From contig BGKB01000238.1 of NCBI GenBank assembly GCA_003116975.1, positions 1 through 64,000 of the forward strand: a stretch of 64,000 bases of DNA, written 5' to 3'. The stretch is from Aurantiochytrium sp. KH105 (Eukaryota > Sar > Bigyra > Thraustochytrida > Thraustochytriidae). A program made the position numbers and the translations under genes. The notes beneath the pieces are model-generated. The model did no database searches. It worked only from the letters and a program-made list of their open reading frames with translations, and was not told the origin of the DNA. Below are positions 37,772 through 47,873 of this stretch, one piece after another; within the stretch, counting starts at the first letter, position 1, and each line of letters opens with the position of its first letter.

Positions 37772-39037
37772 ATGCTGGCAAACAAACCACGGAACCTAGC
37801 GATCGGAGCGCGGCGCTGCGGCGCGCTCGAATCACAGAGGATGGCGCAGCAGCGCAGCAGCGGCAACACGCAGCAGAGTGAGCAGACGGTGCGTAGCGCA
37901 CCCGCGTTCCGTGCGACGCTGGGAAGCGCGCAGGTGCTGTACACGACCCTTCGAGGCATTTCGAATGGAAAGAAGGATCAGCACGCAACGTGCGAACTGG
38001 ACGCACAGGGCCTGCAGTTCGTGGTGACGGACAAGTCGCTGGCAGCACAGGGCCTGGCAAACCTGAGCAGCAAGTTATTCGAGGTCTGGGATTTGTGCGG
38101 CAATGGCTCATTGCGGTTTCGCGTGAACCTGACGGTTCTGCTGCAGTGTTTGGGGATCCTTGGCAAGGAACTCACGGACACCATGCTCAAACTCTCGTAC
38201 CATGACGACGAGGAATGCTTTAATCTACACTTGGTCGAGGGACGTGTGGTGACCGAGTGCAAGATCCGCACGCTCTTTGACGAGCTTCGCGCCGATGGGC
38301 CCATTGAAGTTGACAACGACGACCATGCGAGCATGAACGATGACGACAATGACGATGACGGCGACAACGATGATGGTGACGACGCGGTGCGAAGATCGTT
38401 GCGCGCGGGGGCACGCGGCGCGCGTGCTGACTTTCAGGCCGACTTTCGAAGCGCTGCAACGGTGAACCGCATGGTGGTCAAGTCCGCGCAGCTCCGCGAC
38501 GCCTTTGCGGAACTTGGCGAGTTGACGGGCGCTGCAACGGTGGCTGTCCTCATGTCTCCGAACAAGCCATTTTTTCGTCTTTCTGCAGACGGCCAGCTCG
38601 CGAGCTGCAGCGTGGATTTTCCGCAGGGTGACGAGTCGTTTTCCAGCATGAAGTGCGAGGAACACATGGTCCGGACCTACCGCGCCTCGCTGCTCCAGCT
38701 CGCAGGCCGAGCGCTCCCTTTTGCAGATAAGACATTTGTTCGCATGAACAAGCATGGCACGCTTGGGCTCCAGCACCTCATTCAGCAGAGCGATGGTGTC
38801 AAGTCTTATGTTGAGTTTTATGTGCTATCCGATGCTGGCGATGCCAGTCATCTCGACCAAGACCACGACAACGGTGAAGATGAACATGGTGGCCTTACTC
38901 ACCCGTATGATGATGCATACGTTGCCGGCGAGCAGCCTGCCAGTCCTGCTGATAGTGACCAGGGCTTTGAAGCACCAACGGAGGCAGCGGATCCATCGCA
39001 AGCTTCTGCCTTCTCGTCCACGCACAGTATTTACTGA
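37772..39037 (+). CDS. RAD1: Checkpoint clamp subunit RAD1 (9-1-1 complex)
   Basis: 421 residues; human RAD1 has 282. The two PCNA-like domains are recognisable: LRFRVNLTVLLQCLGI, HLVEGRVVTECKI, and in the second half LRDAFAELGEL, VLMSPNKPFFRLSADG, YRASLLQ and LGLQHLIQQSDGVKSYVEFY. All of these follow human RAD1. RAD1 joins RAD9 and HUS1 in the clamp loaded at damaged DNA. The extra length comes from an Asp/Asn-rich insertion (about residues 180-205) between the two domains and an acidic C-terminal tail. An alternative start at 37841 has a stronger context (A at -3, G at +4) and would remove 23 residues with no domain. Confidence 0.92.
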   Translation: MLANKPRNLAIGARRCGALESQRMAQQRSSGNTQQSEQTVRSAPAFRATLGSAQVLYTTLRGISNGKKDQHATCELDAQGLQFVVTDKSLAAQGLANLSSKLFEVWDLCGNGSLRFRVNLTVLLQCLGILGKELTDTMLKLSYHDDEECFNLHLVEGRVVTECKIRTLFDELRADGPIEVDNDDHASMNDDDNDDDGDNDDGDDAVRRSLRAGARGARADFQADFRSAATVNRMVVKSAQLRDAFAELGELTGAATVAVLMSPNKPFFRLSADGQLASCSVDFPQGDESFSSMKCEEHMVRTYRASLLQLAGRALPFADKTFVRMNKHGTLGLQHLIQQSDGVKSYVEFYVLSDAGDASHLDQDHDNGEDEHGGLTHPYDDAYVAGEQPASPADSDQGFEAPTEAADPSQASAFSSTHSIY

Positions 39038-39308
39038 AAATATTTTCCTTACTTTTCTCCTCCCCTTTGGCCATCGCCAATCAACTTTATAATTTTTAAA
39101 ATCAAAAGTCCAAGAACAAAGATAACACAAAAAGCGGGGCAAACGAACGTATAACGACAATGGATATAAGAGAAAGTTATACAGCTTCCCTTCCACCATG
39201 GACAAAAATTAATCAAAGACTGACTGGATTTCCCCACAAAAACAAGGTCAAGACCAAAAATAGCCAATGATTCGCCAAAAAGAAAAGGAAAAGGAAAAGA
39301 AGAGTTGG

Positions 39309-40601
39309 TTAGACGTTGATGGCGCGTGAGAGGAGCTGCACACGGTTGAGCAGCACGTCGCCCTGTTTGATTACACTTTGGTAGCGCGCGTTGGTCTCAT
39401 TGGGCTGACTGGTCTCAATGACGCCGCCAACCTTGTCGATCTTGGCGTTAAGACGGTTAGAGGAGATAAAGTGGGAAAGCTCAGTGTCGAGAAAGCCGAC
39501 CGAGACGCCAAAGGACTTGGCCATCGAGCTAATGGTGACGCTCTTGTACGACTCGAGAAACTGCTGGTAGGCCTTGACGCGAACCTCGCGGAAAAACCAG
39601 TCCTTATGCTGCGCAATGTAGCGATCTGTACAGAGGCGTTGGTTGAGCTTGACGAGAGAGACGAAAAATCCGCGGTAGTCGCAGTCATGCAAGGTGTTCA
39701 TGAACTCTTGAAGACTGTCAACCTCGCGAACGACAGAGAGGACCTCTGGGGAGTCGATGATTTGCTTTTTGAATTCCACTCGGCCAAGAGCGAGAACACT
39801 TGTGACAACCGTGTAAAAGATAAAGGTCTCGTACGTGCAGAGCTCAGTGGAAGTAAAGGTCGCAACGGCCGAAAGAAAGTCCTCGGCAGCCTTTTTAAAG
39901 TCGCGCGAGGCCATTGAATACAGTCCTCGGTAAACCTTGAGACGGTTGCGGCGATCCCAGTCGCCTCCCTTTTCCATGAGACGTTCCGCCTCGTCGAGGT
40001 TGGTCTTTGCGAGAGAATAGTCGCCCCAGAAGAAACCCAGAATCACCTTGCGCAAGACAACGTCAATGAGCTGGCCCGTCGACATGGACTTGAGGCCCGC
40101 GACCTCATCGTAGGCAGCGAGTGCCTCCTCCAAAGAGCCCGTCAGGGAGCGGAACTTGGCAAGCTTGAGCTGCGCCTCCATGACCTCAATCTCACCATGG
40201 TTCTCCTCGGCATCAGCCTTGCGGTCCTCGAGAGCGTCGAGCTCTTTGGCGTTCGATTTTTCCATGGACTTGACCAGGCTGCTGTCAAGCTTGAGCAGGC
40301 CCTGGTCGCAGGCAATTTTGTAGAAGACAACCATGTTGTGGTCCTGAATGCGTTCCATGAGCGCCGATTCTACATCGCTCTTGTTGGGCACCAAGCTGTC
40401 TGAGCACTCGAGCATGAACTTGAGCTCGGCAACCTCCATGCCCACGTCCTGGCCCTCGTCCTCGTCAGGCGCGGGCCCGCCCGTCGTCGTCGTCGAGGCG
40501 GCGCCAGCCTTGGCGGGCGCCTGCTCGGCTTGGCCTTCGAGCTCCATGGCGTCCTCCTCGTCGGGCCGCTTCTTCGACTTTCTTTTCAGCATGCGGAACA
40601 T
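39309..40601 (-). CDS. RPN7: 26S proteasome regulatory subunit RPN7 (PSMD6)
   Basis: 430 residues; human PSMD6 has 389. The helical-repeat part carries MERIQDHNMVVFYKIACDQG, EVMEAQLKLAKF, KVILGFFWGDYS and NRLKVYRGLYSMASRDFKKAA. The PCI domain follows, with YETFIFYTVVTSVLALGRVE, VKAYQQFLESYKSVTISSMA, SVGFLDTELSHFI and the closing VIKQGDVLLNRVQLLSR. It is a lid subunit of the proteasome. The N-terminus adds an acidic/Thr-rich segment of about 40 residues. The start chosen (40601) is the first ATG that is not in the Arg/Ser-rich 5' leader. It is divergent from the secreted-protein gene, with 369 bases between. Confidence 0.95.
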   Translation of the reverse strand: MFRMLKRKSKKRPDEEDAMELEGQAEQAPAKAGAASTTTTGGPAPDEDEGQDVGMEVAELKFMLECSDSLVPNKSDVESALMERIQDHNMVVFYKIACDQGLLKLDSSLVKSMEKSNAKELDALEDRKADAEENHGEIEVMEAQLKLAKFRSLTGSLEEALAAYDEVAGLKSMSTGQLIDVVLRKVILGFFWGDYSLAKTNLDEAERLMEKGGDWDRRNRLKVYRGLYSMASRDFKKAAEDFLSAVATFTSTELCTYETFIFYTVVTSVLALGRVEFKKQIIDSPEVLSVVREVDSLQEFMNTLHDCDYRGFFVSLVKLNQRLCTDRYIAQHKDWFFREVRVKAYQQFLESYKSVTISSMAKSFGVSVGFLDTELSHFISSNRLNAKIDKVGGVIETSQPNETNARYQSVIKQGDVLLNRVQLLSRAINV

Positions 40602-40970
40602 GGTGGCGGCGGGCTGCCTTGCGCGTGCGGCGCTCCTCCTCCTTGCCTCGCTCGCTCCGTTTCCTCCCCCCGCGCGCGAAAAAGAGAAAGAGAGAGGGAG
40701 AGAGAGCTCGTCCTCGAGCGATCGATCGATCAATCTATCGCGGTCTGAGGCACCGAGCGAAGTTCGCCCAACGGCGACCGCGTCCGGTATTTAGGTGTCT
40801 CGGAGAACAATATGAGAAACATGTTAGCGGACGGAGTCTCTTGCTTGCGCAGCACGGCGAGCGAATGAGCATCGTGCGGCCGATCGGGCAGACACGACAA
40901 CAGCAACGAAATCCCGGGGCGCGGGGAGGGAGGGCCCGCGAGCGCGCGCGCGCAGAGAGGTCGAGGCAGG

Positions 40971-41836
40971 ATGGTAGCACAGGCGGCAAAGACGTTCCTT
41001 GCGGCCGTGCTCGTGGTGACGGCCCTGTGCACCAGGTCCGGGCAGGCGTGCATGCCGTCGAACAGCGACGGCTCGGTGACGCTCGGGGAGACGACTTTTG
41101 TCTGCCTTGTGCGCGACAACGCGGCCTACGCGCTTTCCAAGCCGCGCGCAGATCAGTACTCGCGCCTAACGTACGACCAGAGTAAGTTCACTTGCAAAGC
41201 CGACGGCAAAAGGACAGCCAGACACATTGAGAGAGAGATTGATCGACATCAATCGATCAACCGACCAACCGACCGACCAACACGCTGACTGACTGACTGA
41301 CTGACTGACGAATGGACGGATGGCTTTACGAAATAGCTTACGAGGAGAATCGCGACAATTGCCAGGAACAACTCTTTCATATTGAAAGCATGGGCGTCCA
41401 ATCGAGCTTTCGTAAGCGGTATTGTACCGAGGCCGACGATGGCACACTGCTCTTCTTTCCCATCCTGACTGCAATCATCAACGTTGACGAAAACGGGGTC
41501 ACGGATATCTCTTGGGACGACGGCTGCTACTTTACAGATGGATCCGTTTCTGAAAGCGTGCAAACATGTGTGGCAAATGCGTATGGGTTCAACACCTCGA
41601 GTCCTATTGACAGCGTTCCCGCGCCTTCGCAGGGAAGTGACACTGCGCTCACGCAAGAAGTTTGCGATAGCGAGCCGGATGGCTTTTGCGATCTCGCCGT
41701 CTATGTGGCCTGGACTGGAAAGGACTCGAATGGTAACTACTTTGGAAGTTCCGGCCGTCGCTTTAGCGTCTTTCGTGATTACGATCTACAAATTCAATAC
41801 GATGCGATGCGGCTCTTCCTTCTCAATGAAAAGTGA
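40971..41836 (+). CDS. Secreted Cys-containing protein of unknown function, one intron
   Basis: Exon 1 is 40971-41181 and exon 2 41337-41836, giving 236 residues. The donor is A/GTAAGT and the acceptor AAATAG/CTTACG; the 155-base intron keeps frame and removes a stop and the GACT repeats. Exon 1 gives a signal peptide (about 1-26: FLAAVLVVTALC core, cleavage near GQAC). The mature part has eight to nine Cys, spaced as expected for disulfides, and blocks such as NRDNCQEQLFHIE, YCTEADDGTLLFFP, DDGCYFTDG and SEPDGFCDLAVYVAW. I recognise no family. It is the clearest intron in the window. Confidence 0.7.
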
Positions 41837-42257
41837 TGCACTCGCGTCCACGATATTCCCCTGATACGATTACCAGAATGTGATTTAGGTTTCTTTTTTG
41901 TTATCTTCATTTCAAAGAGAGGAAAAGGGTTATCCTGCACACATTCAAAACCATTGTTCTTTCTCTTAAAATGTGCACTGACGCAATTTCTCCATCTCTT
42001 TTCGTCGAAAATAATAATAAAACTCAATCGACGCTGCTTCTTCCACCATACGACACTCCAACGCCGCATCTACAATAACACGTCCGTTTTCTTCGTATGT
42101 CGTTTCTCTTTCCTCCGTACGTAGGCCTGTTCCCGCTCGCGACCGAATCGCAAGCACCAAACCCACACGAGCTCAATGGCCTACAAACTTCCACGGGTAC
42201 AACTAATATATATAGCTAGAATCAAATGATCGACATCAGCCAAGAAATGGCAGCAGC
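41837..42257. other. Intergenic, no gene seen
   Basis: 3' flank of the secreted-protein gene, AT-richer than average, leading to the tRNA gene. A TATATATAG sequence lies about 45 bases upstream of the tRNA. Confidence 0.6.
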
Positions 42258-42328
42258 TCCGTGTTGGTGTAATGGTAACATCTGACGCTCTCACCGTCAA
42301 CCCCCGGGTTCGATTCCCGGACATGGAA
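42258..42328 (+). tRNA. tRNA-Glu (anticodon CTC)
   Basis: 71 bases. Acceptor stem TCCGTGT pairs with ACATGGA (one G-T pair). The D-arm/A-box region is TGGTGTAATGGTAAC, the anticodon stem TGACG/CGTCA with loop CTCTCAC (anticodon 42290-42292), and the T-arm CCGGG-TTCGATT-CCCGG with a canonical B box. There is no intron and no encoded CCA. Confidence 0.95.
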
Positions 42329-42333
42329 TTTAC

Positions 42334-42340
42334 TTTTTTT
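42334..42340 (+). terminator. Pol III terminator of tRNA-Glu
   Basis: A run of seven T six bases after the tRNA 3' end, the standard RNA polymerase III stop. Confidence 0.8.
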
Positions 42341-42633
42341 CCTTTTTGTTTTTTCCTTCACTTGGGGTCCATTGTATACGATAGTGGTCGCAAAAATGTA
42401 TGGCAGCATTTCAATTTGTGGTAGCATGAATGTGAGTTGGGTGCGAGCGCCAAGACTTGACAACGGCGTCGTCGGTCGTCATGGTGGACAAAGACAAAAC
42501 CCTTGGACATAGTAGAAGAAATGAGGAATTTTACGTAAACTGTGGCTCGAACACAGCGGACCATTGCCAGGAAATACGAACGAAGATGTGATGCGGTCAC
42601 GACGACCGAAAATCCGGCCAAAAAAAACATGAA

Positions 42634-42751
42634 ACATTGAACACCGGGACTTCGCGTGCAGTCCCCTATCACACTACTAACCCGGCCCTACGTGACTTCT
42701 CTGCTCAGTGCGACTGAGATGAGGAGTTGCCCACGTGGTATGATCGAATGT
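42634..42751 (-). rRNA. 5S ribosomal RNA, copy 1
   Basis: 118 bases, reading from 42751 to 42634. The RNA starts with nine helix-I bases, then CATACCA as in all eukaryotic 5S. Helix II is ACGTG/CACGT, helix III ends in the hairpin CTCAGT-CGC-ACTGAG, and the 3' half GGCCGGGTTAGTAGTG to GTCCCGGTGTT follows human 5S closely. Helix I pairs ACATTCGAT with the 3' end but has one C-C mismatch that copy 2 at 55.3 kb lacks. A T-run (complement of 42620-42627) follows as terminator, interrupted by CATG after the first Ts. Transcription would use the internal promoter. Confidence 0.9.
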
Positions 42752-42917
42752 ACTGCAACTGATGAGTTCGGTCCCTGTAGAGGAACTTAGTCTTGAGCTT
42801 TGGCGGCAATGCTGGTTGCGGGTCTTTGGTGGAAGCGGCTTGTGTGAGGGCGAAATCTGAGCAGATGCAAAATCCTCCGTAAGTTTTTGGAAAGCACTGA
42901 CGATGATGATCTCGACA

Positions 42918-45900
42918 TCACGTCTTGCTGAGGGGTTGGGTCTTGCGCGAGAGAACATCATTTTCGACGTGTGATGCATCGTCAACGCCGTCCTCTGCTT
43001 CTTCTTGCTGTCTCTGAATGAAGCTATGAGCGTTGAAAGTGCGAATTGATGAATCTGCCAGCTGCTGCGCGTTGGGGCTGTTGGGTGGCACAGCCGTGAT
43101 AAATTCGTCCTCGGTCAGCTCTAGATCCCAGGAGGGCAGCTCTTTAGCTCCTGAGTCTCGAGGTGAACTCTTGGCGTCTTCAGCGGAAGAATGTGACTGC
43201 TTCATTCCCGGTACGCTCGCAAAGGCACCACGATACCCACCCCAAAATGCCAAACAGACAAAGGCGACGAGCTCGATCGAGCAGATCCAGACCACCACAG
43301 AAGCAGTTTCTGATGCAATGCTCACTTTTGTCAGCGAGTTCACACCAAGTGCCAGGACAACCAACAGCGTCTGCGAGACAATCTCAAACAACTCATCGTC
43401 CCCGCGTGCATACGGCTTGGCGTAAAGGAGAATGCAGAGATAGAGAACGCTGGACGCAATGAGATAATTTGATGCCAGACGAAAACTCGCCAAGAGCATG
43501 AGCAGGAAACCCGAGGTCAGCATCAGGCGCCGAATCAGCTCGATACAGGCGTACCAGCCATGACCTGGCTTGTACCTGTGCTGCACGACTTGTGCTGCTA
43601 CGACAAGCATTCCGCGCATATTCTGTTCGGGTGTTCGCGAGCACTTGGAGGTATGTTGAAGAGATATACCGGCTGCCAAGAGCGCCACCACCCCAACTGG
43701 GTACACACAGATCATGACGCCCGCGTAAATACGCATTGCCTTGCTCAGGTCATCGTCGAAATCAATCGTTGGGTCCTTCCGAAGGATGCGGTACGGCGAC
43801 GGGTCAGGATTGCCGGCTGCGTCCTGCTCGTAATGCGTGATGGAGTCGTACACGAAGACGGACAGAATAATCGCCGAAACACCTGGATAAATGAGCACAA
43901 TAATCTCCGTGAAGACACTGATGGCGAGATCGCGGGAGACGGTAATGTCGGGATCCATCAATCGGCAGAGAATGACTGCACCCACAAGCACGAACGCAAG
44001 CAGAAATGGCCATAGTGTGACTACGATGACTGTCACGTAATGATTGACGTGCACAGCGCATCCTAGAGAGAAAATGTTGAGAAGAGCTCCAAAGTTGCCG
44101 TTGAGGAAAAACTCGGCCGCTGACCCGTTTGAGCTAATAATACCGACGATCGTGCCAATCCCAAGGACAATCTGTGCAAATTTGAGGAAAATGAGGGCTT
44201 TGCCCTGCACTGACGACATGTAGCGTTGCAGACGAGATCCGGACTCGTCAGGGAGGGCTTGCATCGACGTCCACATCTTAATCACTTGCGAGACGCAGCC
44301 GCAATGCTGTGTTGACAGGGAACATTGCGAGGTGGTCCGCTGGCGCATGAGTGGTCCAGTGACGACAAAAGTCGCTGGCGCAACTGTCAAAATAAGCATG
44401 ATCACTGCCCAGACTGCTAATTTGGACACATCTTCACTTCGACGAGCAGGTGTGCACTCTTCGCAGCGAGAAGATCCATTAAACGCAAAGCCATTGATGC
44501 AACTTGCGCACATTGTCCCGGCGTGGTGAGGAGAGCAGTACGGGTCTGACATAGAAGGCTCAGAGGCTAGTTTACGTGTGTCCGAGGAGCCCGATGGCTC
44601 ACAAAACGCAGACCTGGGACACGCGCGAACGTCGAGGCTTGTATTTGCGATTCGCCAATATTGCGGCTTGATTGGCAGTGTCTCGACCGTGAGACCTTCA
44701 CGGCTGCAGTCAGTGCCTAGACTGAGTTTCTCTGAACTACTGCAGGCAATCGCAGCGGTCGTATTCTCACTGACAAGGGCGCCGGGCCCTGCCAAGCAAT
44801 CGCTCAGCCAGATTGTTCCTGTTGATACCGTCAAAGGGCGGTCCTCAGGACACGGGAAGCATGTCGCTTCGATGGCATCGGAACGATAGCGACCGAGGTC
44901 GCAAGGGATACATATCTGCGTCTCCGTGTCACGTTCGTAACCAAGTGTGCATTGTTCTGGCTCGCATTCGGACTGGCCTGTGAAGAAGGTGTGATTGCCT
45001 GGTGGACATGGCTCGCAGGCGTGGAGACCGCTCGAAGACTTGTATTCGCCAATTGCGCAGGGTTCGCACAAATCTGTGTCTTCATTGAAGCCAGCTCCTG
45101 GAGGGCAGGTGCATTCGAAAGAATTTGACATGACGAACGAAGACAGGCACACGCAATCCTCTATGGCTGGATACAGAGGAATAATGTATTCGCCCGGCGC
45201 CAATCTGGTCGTAGATCGATCCGGACAGATGTTCTCACAGAGCTCGCCGTAGCGACCAGGGGCGCACTGTTCGCAGGCATCACCTTGGTACTGAGCCGAG
45301 CAAAGACAGATCCCAGGAGTGAGATCTGGACTGGACAGGCCTTGCGCGAAAGCTGCGAGACCCAAAGTATCGCCGTTGGGATCATCTCCCGTCACGCATT
45401 GACCTCTATTTCCTGCACAAAGAGACACGCAGTCACGGGCCGTGTTCACGAGTGGAGCAAACGCAGTCTTGTTGGTCCTTTTGTGCAACGTTTGCAGGAC
45501 GAAGTCGGTATCGCCGTCCTCGTCAAGGTCAGCTGCAAAAAGACCAGTCAAAGTATGGTTCCTACGATGTTCTACAGAGAGAGAAAGAACTTCGCCAGCT
45601 TCAATAAAAGTTGAGCCATTTGTATTTTCGAAAATGTGCACGTGCCGTGATGAAATTACCACAGCATCCTCATTTCCATCTCCATTGAGGTCCGCAAAAG
45701 CGAAAGCTTGTGGGTCTAAGGGCCAATCAAGGTCGAGATTTGCCTGCTCAAAGGCCCCGAAAGGCCCGTTTGCGTGGGTATTTTGGACGAATACGTGAGG
45801 TGGGCAGGATTCGAATTTAAAGAGTGCGTGGTGCTTGTTTGGATCAGGTTGCGCAAATATGACATCCTGCACATCATTTCCATCATAGATATGGAAGACA

Positions 45901-47873
45901 GATTCCGTGACCTGCGCGAGTTCGCCAGAACTGTCCACCCAATGTACCAATTGCGGAGTATTCTTGAAGTCTTCTTCACAATAATCCATGACCTTGTCTG
46001 AGTCCCGAAGAAGGGAGCTAAATAGGTTTTTTAAGTTCCCATGAAACTCAACACGACGGCTGACGCAATTCACGAGTTTCTGAATAAAAGTATCATAAAG
46101 CGGAAGAAAGGCCTCGACGTCAAATTCAAATTTCAAGCACAGAGTAATCCCTTTCAATTCCGTCAGATTTGAAAATGGGTCGTCATCATCTTCGACCTGC
46201 TCGAAAACACCATTGCGATTTTCTAGCACACGCGTAAGCGAAGCACCTATTTCGGCAGGGATACCATAGATGATCAGGTCCAGGTCACCATCTGGGTCTT
46301 TGTCGAGGTCCACGAAAGCCACTGCCTTGACTTCTTGAAGACCCTCTGAAATAACGAAAGTTGTTGCAGGTGCATTTGAAGAGGGAGCAGTGGCAATATG
46401 GACCCAACCACGAATACCATCATTGCGTATGTATCTGATCGTACCGTGAGTCAGGTTGATCATACTCACGCAAAGCACGTCCATATCTCCATCGCCGTCA
46501 AAGTCAGCGAACTCCGTGAAGTCAGTTGAGTCGCAGCGTTCGAACCCCACTATGGGTCGGGGAGACTCTCTTTCGTCATCCAGAGCAAAAGAATACATTT
46601 CCAGCGCAAGGCGGCGAAAGTACCACAGATCTCCACCACTTCGTACAAAAATGTCATCAGCACCTGTCTCCAGAAGATCGGCTATCAAAAAGGATGTTGC
46701 ACAAGGCGATGTCGTACAAGCTGAGAAAGCAAAGACCGAAAAGTCTCTCTTTGACATACTGTGAGGACCAAATGTGGGCCAGCTAGCATAACCAACGTTT
46801 CGTAGAGCGCCAATTCCATTCTCATGCAGAAACAACAGGTCCATGAGGCCATCCCCATCAAGGTCGTTCAACGCAATATCAAAAGCGTGCACATCAGTTC
46901 GAAAAACAAATCCTTGTGCCCAGCTTGGTTCTTGGATAGTTCCGTTATTCGGCCAAAACTGGAGCTCGCCAGAGGCAAGCAAAACGACTAAATCTTTCCG
47001 TCCGTCGCTGGTCAGATCAAAGAGCTGAGCACGAACGATTTGGTCGATATCCGTTGAATCTGCCTTGACTCCAAGACCATGAAGAATGATGTTTGGCATT
47101 TTCTGGTACCTGAAATTATCAGAAAAATGTTCATCGCTTGTCTCTGATGACAAATATGAGAAGATGCGCAAGACGTTAGATGATCCATCCACACAGGGTA
47201 TGATCCACTCTGAGACTCCGTCACCATCCACGTCTGTAATGAAGAATTTCGCTGTGCAACTCTCGTACACTTCAACATCGGCCAGATTGGCCTCCCAATC
47301 ATCTTCATATGCACTAAGCGATGCATTATATCTATATTGGCGAACTAGCCCAAGATTATCTGAATCAGTAAGATTTATCAGTAAGACTTCGTTTGGTCTA
47401 TTGCCCAGTGTCAGCTCCCCCCAGGAAACGAAGTCTGCAAATTTGGTACCCTCAGGATATTCAAATCGCAAAGCATCGAGCATGTCGGTTTCCGTCTCGG
47501 CAAAATGAATTCCACCTTCCAAACGACACGCGCCCTGCGCGCTCCCGCTCACGTGGCCGTCAAAACAGTCGCCGCAAGGCAGCGTGCCGTTACCATTATT
47601 GCGGTGGAGCGCGGCACAGTCGGGTACAGGGCTCGTGCACTCGTTCTCCGCGGTGCACGTCCAGTCTTTGCTCACAGGTTCAAGCACGGTGCCGTCTTTC
47701 TCGTGGCAGCGGTCCAGGAGCGGCACGGCCTCCTGACCGCAGTCTGGGTCGCGCTCGCCGCAGCCGCAGTCGCAGCCGTCTCCGCTCCCGCGCCACGCCT
47801 CGTCGCACGTCCACGTCGCCGCCGAGCGCGCGGCGAGGAGCGCGAGCACGAGCAGGCTCGCGCGCGTCCGCAT
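42918..47873 (-). CDS. Giant FG-GAP/VCBS, EGF-like and multi-membrane-segment surface protein
   Basis: 1651 residues in one frame. Order: signal peptide (1-19); Cys-rich N-terminal module (about 20-115); at least six FG-GAP/VCBS calcium-loop motifs (VDGDGVSEW, LDGDGLMDLL, FDGDGDMDVL, DPDGDLDL, LNGDGNEDAV, DEDGDTDF); a laminin/EGF-like piece (CEQCAPGRYGELCENICP). Ephrin-receptor-like GCC2/GCC3 Cys repeats follow, then CSPHHAGTMCASC just before the membrane. About nine hydrophobic segments lie between roughly 1165 and 1545, with the motif YKPGHGWYACIELIRRLML that is frequent in large stramenopile membrane proteins. A cytoplasmic tail of about 105 residues closes it. It is probably an adhesion or sensing receptor. 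The first part is GC-rich while most of the gene has many A/T third positions, unlike its neighbours. Confidence 0.88.
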   Translation of the reverse strand: MRTRASLLVLALLAARSAATWTCDEAWRGSGDGCDCGCGERDPDCGQEAVPLLDRCHEKDGTVLEPVSKDWTCTAENECTSPVPDCAALHRNNGNGTLPCGDCFDGHVSGSAQGACRLEGGIHFAETETDMLDALRFEYPEGTKFADFVSWGELTLGNRPNEVLLINLTDSDNLGLVRQYRYNASLSAYEDDWEANLADVEVYESCTAKFFITDVDGDGVSEWIIPCVDGSSNVLRIFSYLSSETSDEHFSDNFRYQKMPNIILHGLGVKADSTDIDQIVRAQLFDLTSDGRKDLVVLLASGELQFWPNNGTIQEPSWAQGFVFRTDVHAFDIALNDLDGDGLMDLLFLHENGIGALRNVGYASWPTFGPHSMSKRDFSVFAFSACTTSPCATSFLIADLLETGADDIFVRSGGDLWYFRRLALEMYSFALDDERESPRPIVGFERCDSTDFTEFADFDGDGDMDVLCVSMINLTHGTIRYIRNDGIRGWVHIATAPSSNAPATTFVISEGLQEVKAVAFVDLDKDPDGDLDLIIYGIPAEIGASLTRVLENRNGVFEQVEDDDDPFSNLTELKGITLCLKFEFDVEAFLPLYDTFIQKLVNCVSRRVEFHGNLKNLFSSLLRDSDKVMDYCEEDFKNTPQLVHWVDSSGELAQVTESVFHIYDGNDVQDVIFAQPDPNKHHALFKFESCPPHVFVQNTHANGPFGAFEQANLDLDWPLDPQAFAFADLNGDGNEDAVVISSRHVHIFENTNGSTFIEAGEVLSLSVEHRRNHTLTGLFAADLDEDGDTDFVLQTLHKRTNKTAFAPLVNTARDCVSLCAGNRGQCVTGDDPNGDTLGLAAFAQGLSSPDLTPGICLCSAQYQGDACEQCAPGRYGELCENICPDRSTTRLAPGEYIIPLYPAIEDCVCLSSFVMSNSFECTCPPGAGFNEDTDLCEPCAIGEYKSSSGLHACEPCPPGNHTFFTGQSECEPEQCTLGYERDTETQICIPCDLGRYRSDAIEATCFPCPEDRPLTVSTGTIWLSDCLAGPGALVSENTTAAIACSSSEKLSLGTDCSREGLTVETLPIKPQYWRIANTSLDVRACPRSAFCEPSGSSDTRKLASEPSMSDPYCSPHHAGTMCASCINGFAFNGSSRCEECTPARRSEDVSKLAVWAVIMLILTVAPATFVVTGPLMRQRTTSQCSLSTQHCGCVSQVIKMWTSMQALPDESGSRLQRYMSSVQGKALIFLKFAQIVLGIGTIVGIISSNGSAAEFFLNGNFGALLNIFSLGCAVHVNHYVTVIVVTLWPFLLAFVLVGAVILCRLMDPDITVSRDLAISVFTEIIVLIYPGVSAIILSVFVYDSITHYEQDAAGNPDPSPYRILRKDPTIDFDDDLSKAMRIYAGVMICVYPVGVVALLAAGISLQHTSKCSRTPEQNMRGMLVVAAQVVQHRYKPGHGWYACIELIRRLMLTSGFLLMLLASFRLASNYLIASSVLYLCILLYAKPYARGDDELFEIVSQTLLVVLALGVNSLTKVSIASETASVVVWICSIELVAFVCLAFWGGYRGAFASVPGMKQSHSSAEDAKSSPRDSGAKELPSWDLELTEDEFITAVPPNSPNAQQLADSSIRTFNAHSFIQRQQEEAEDGVDDASHVENDVLSRKTQPLSKT

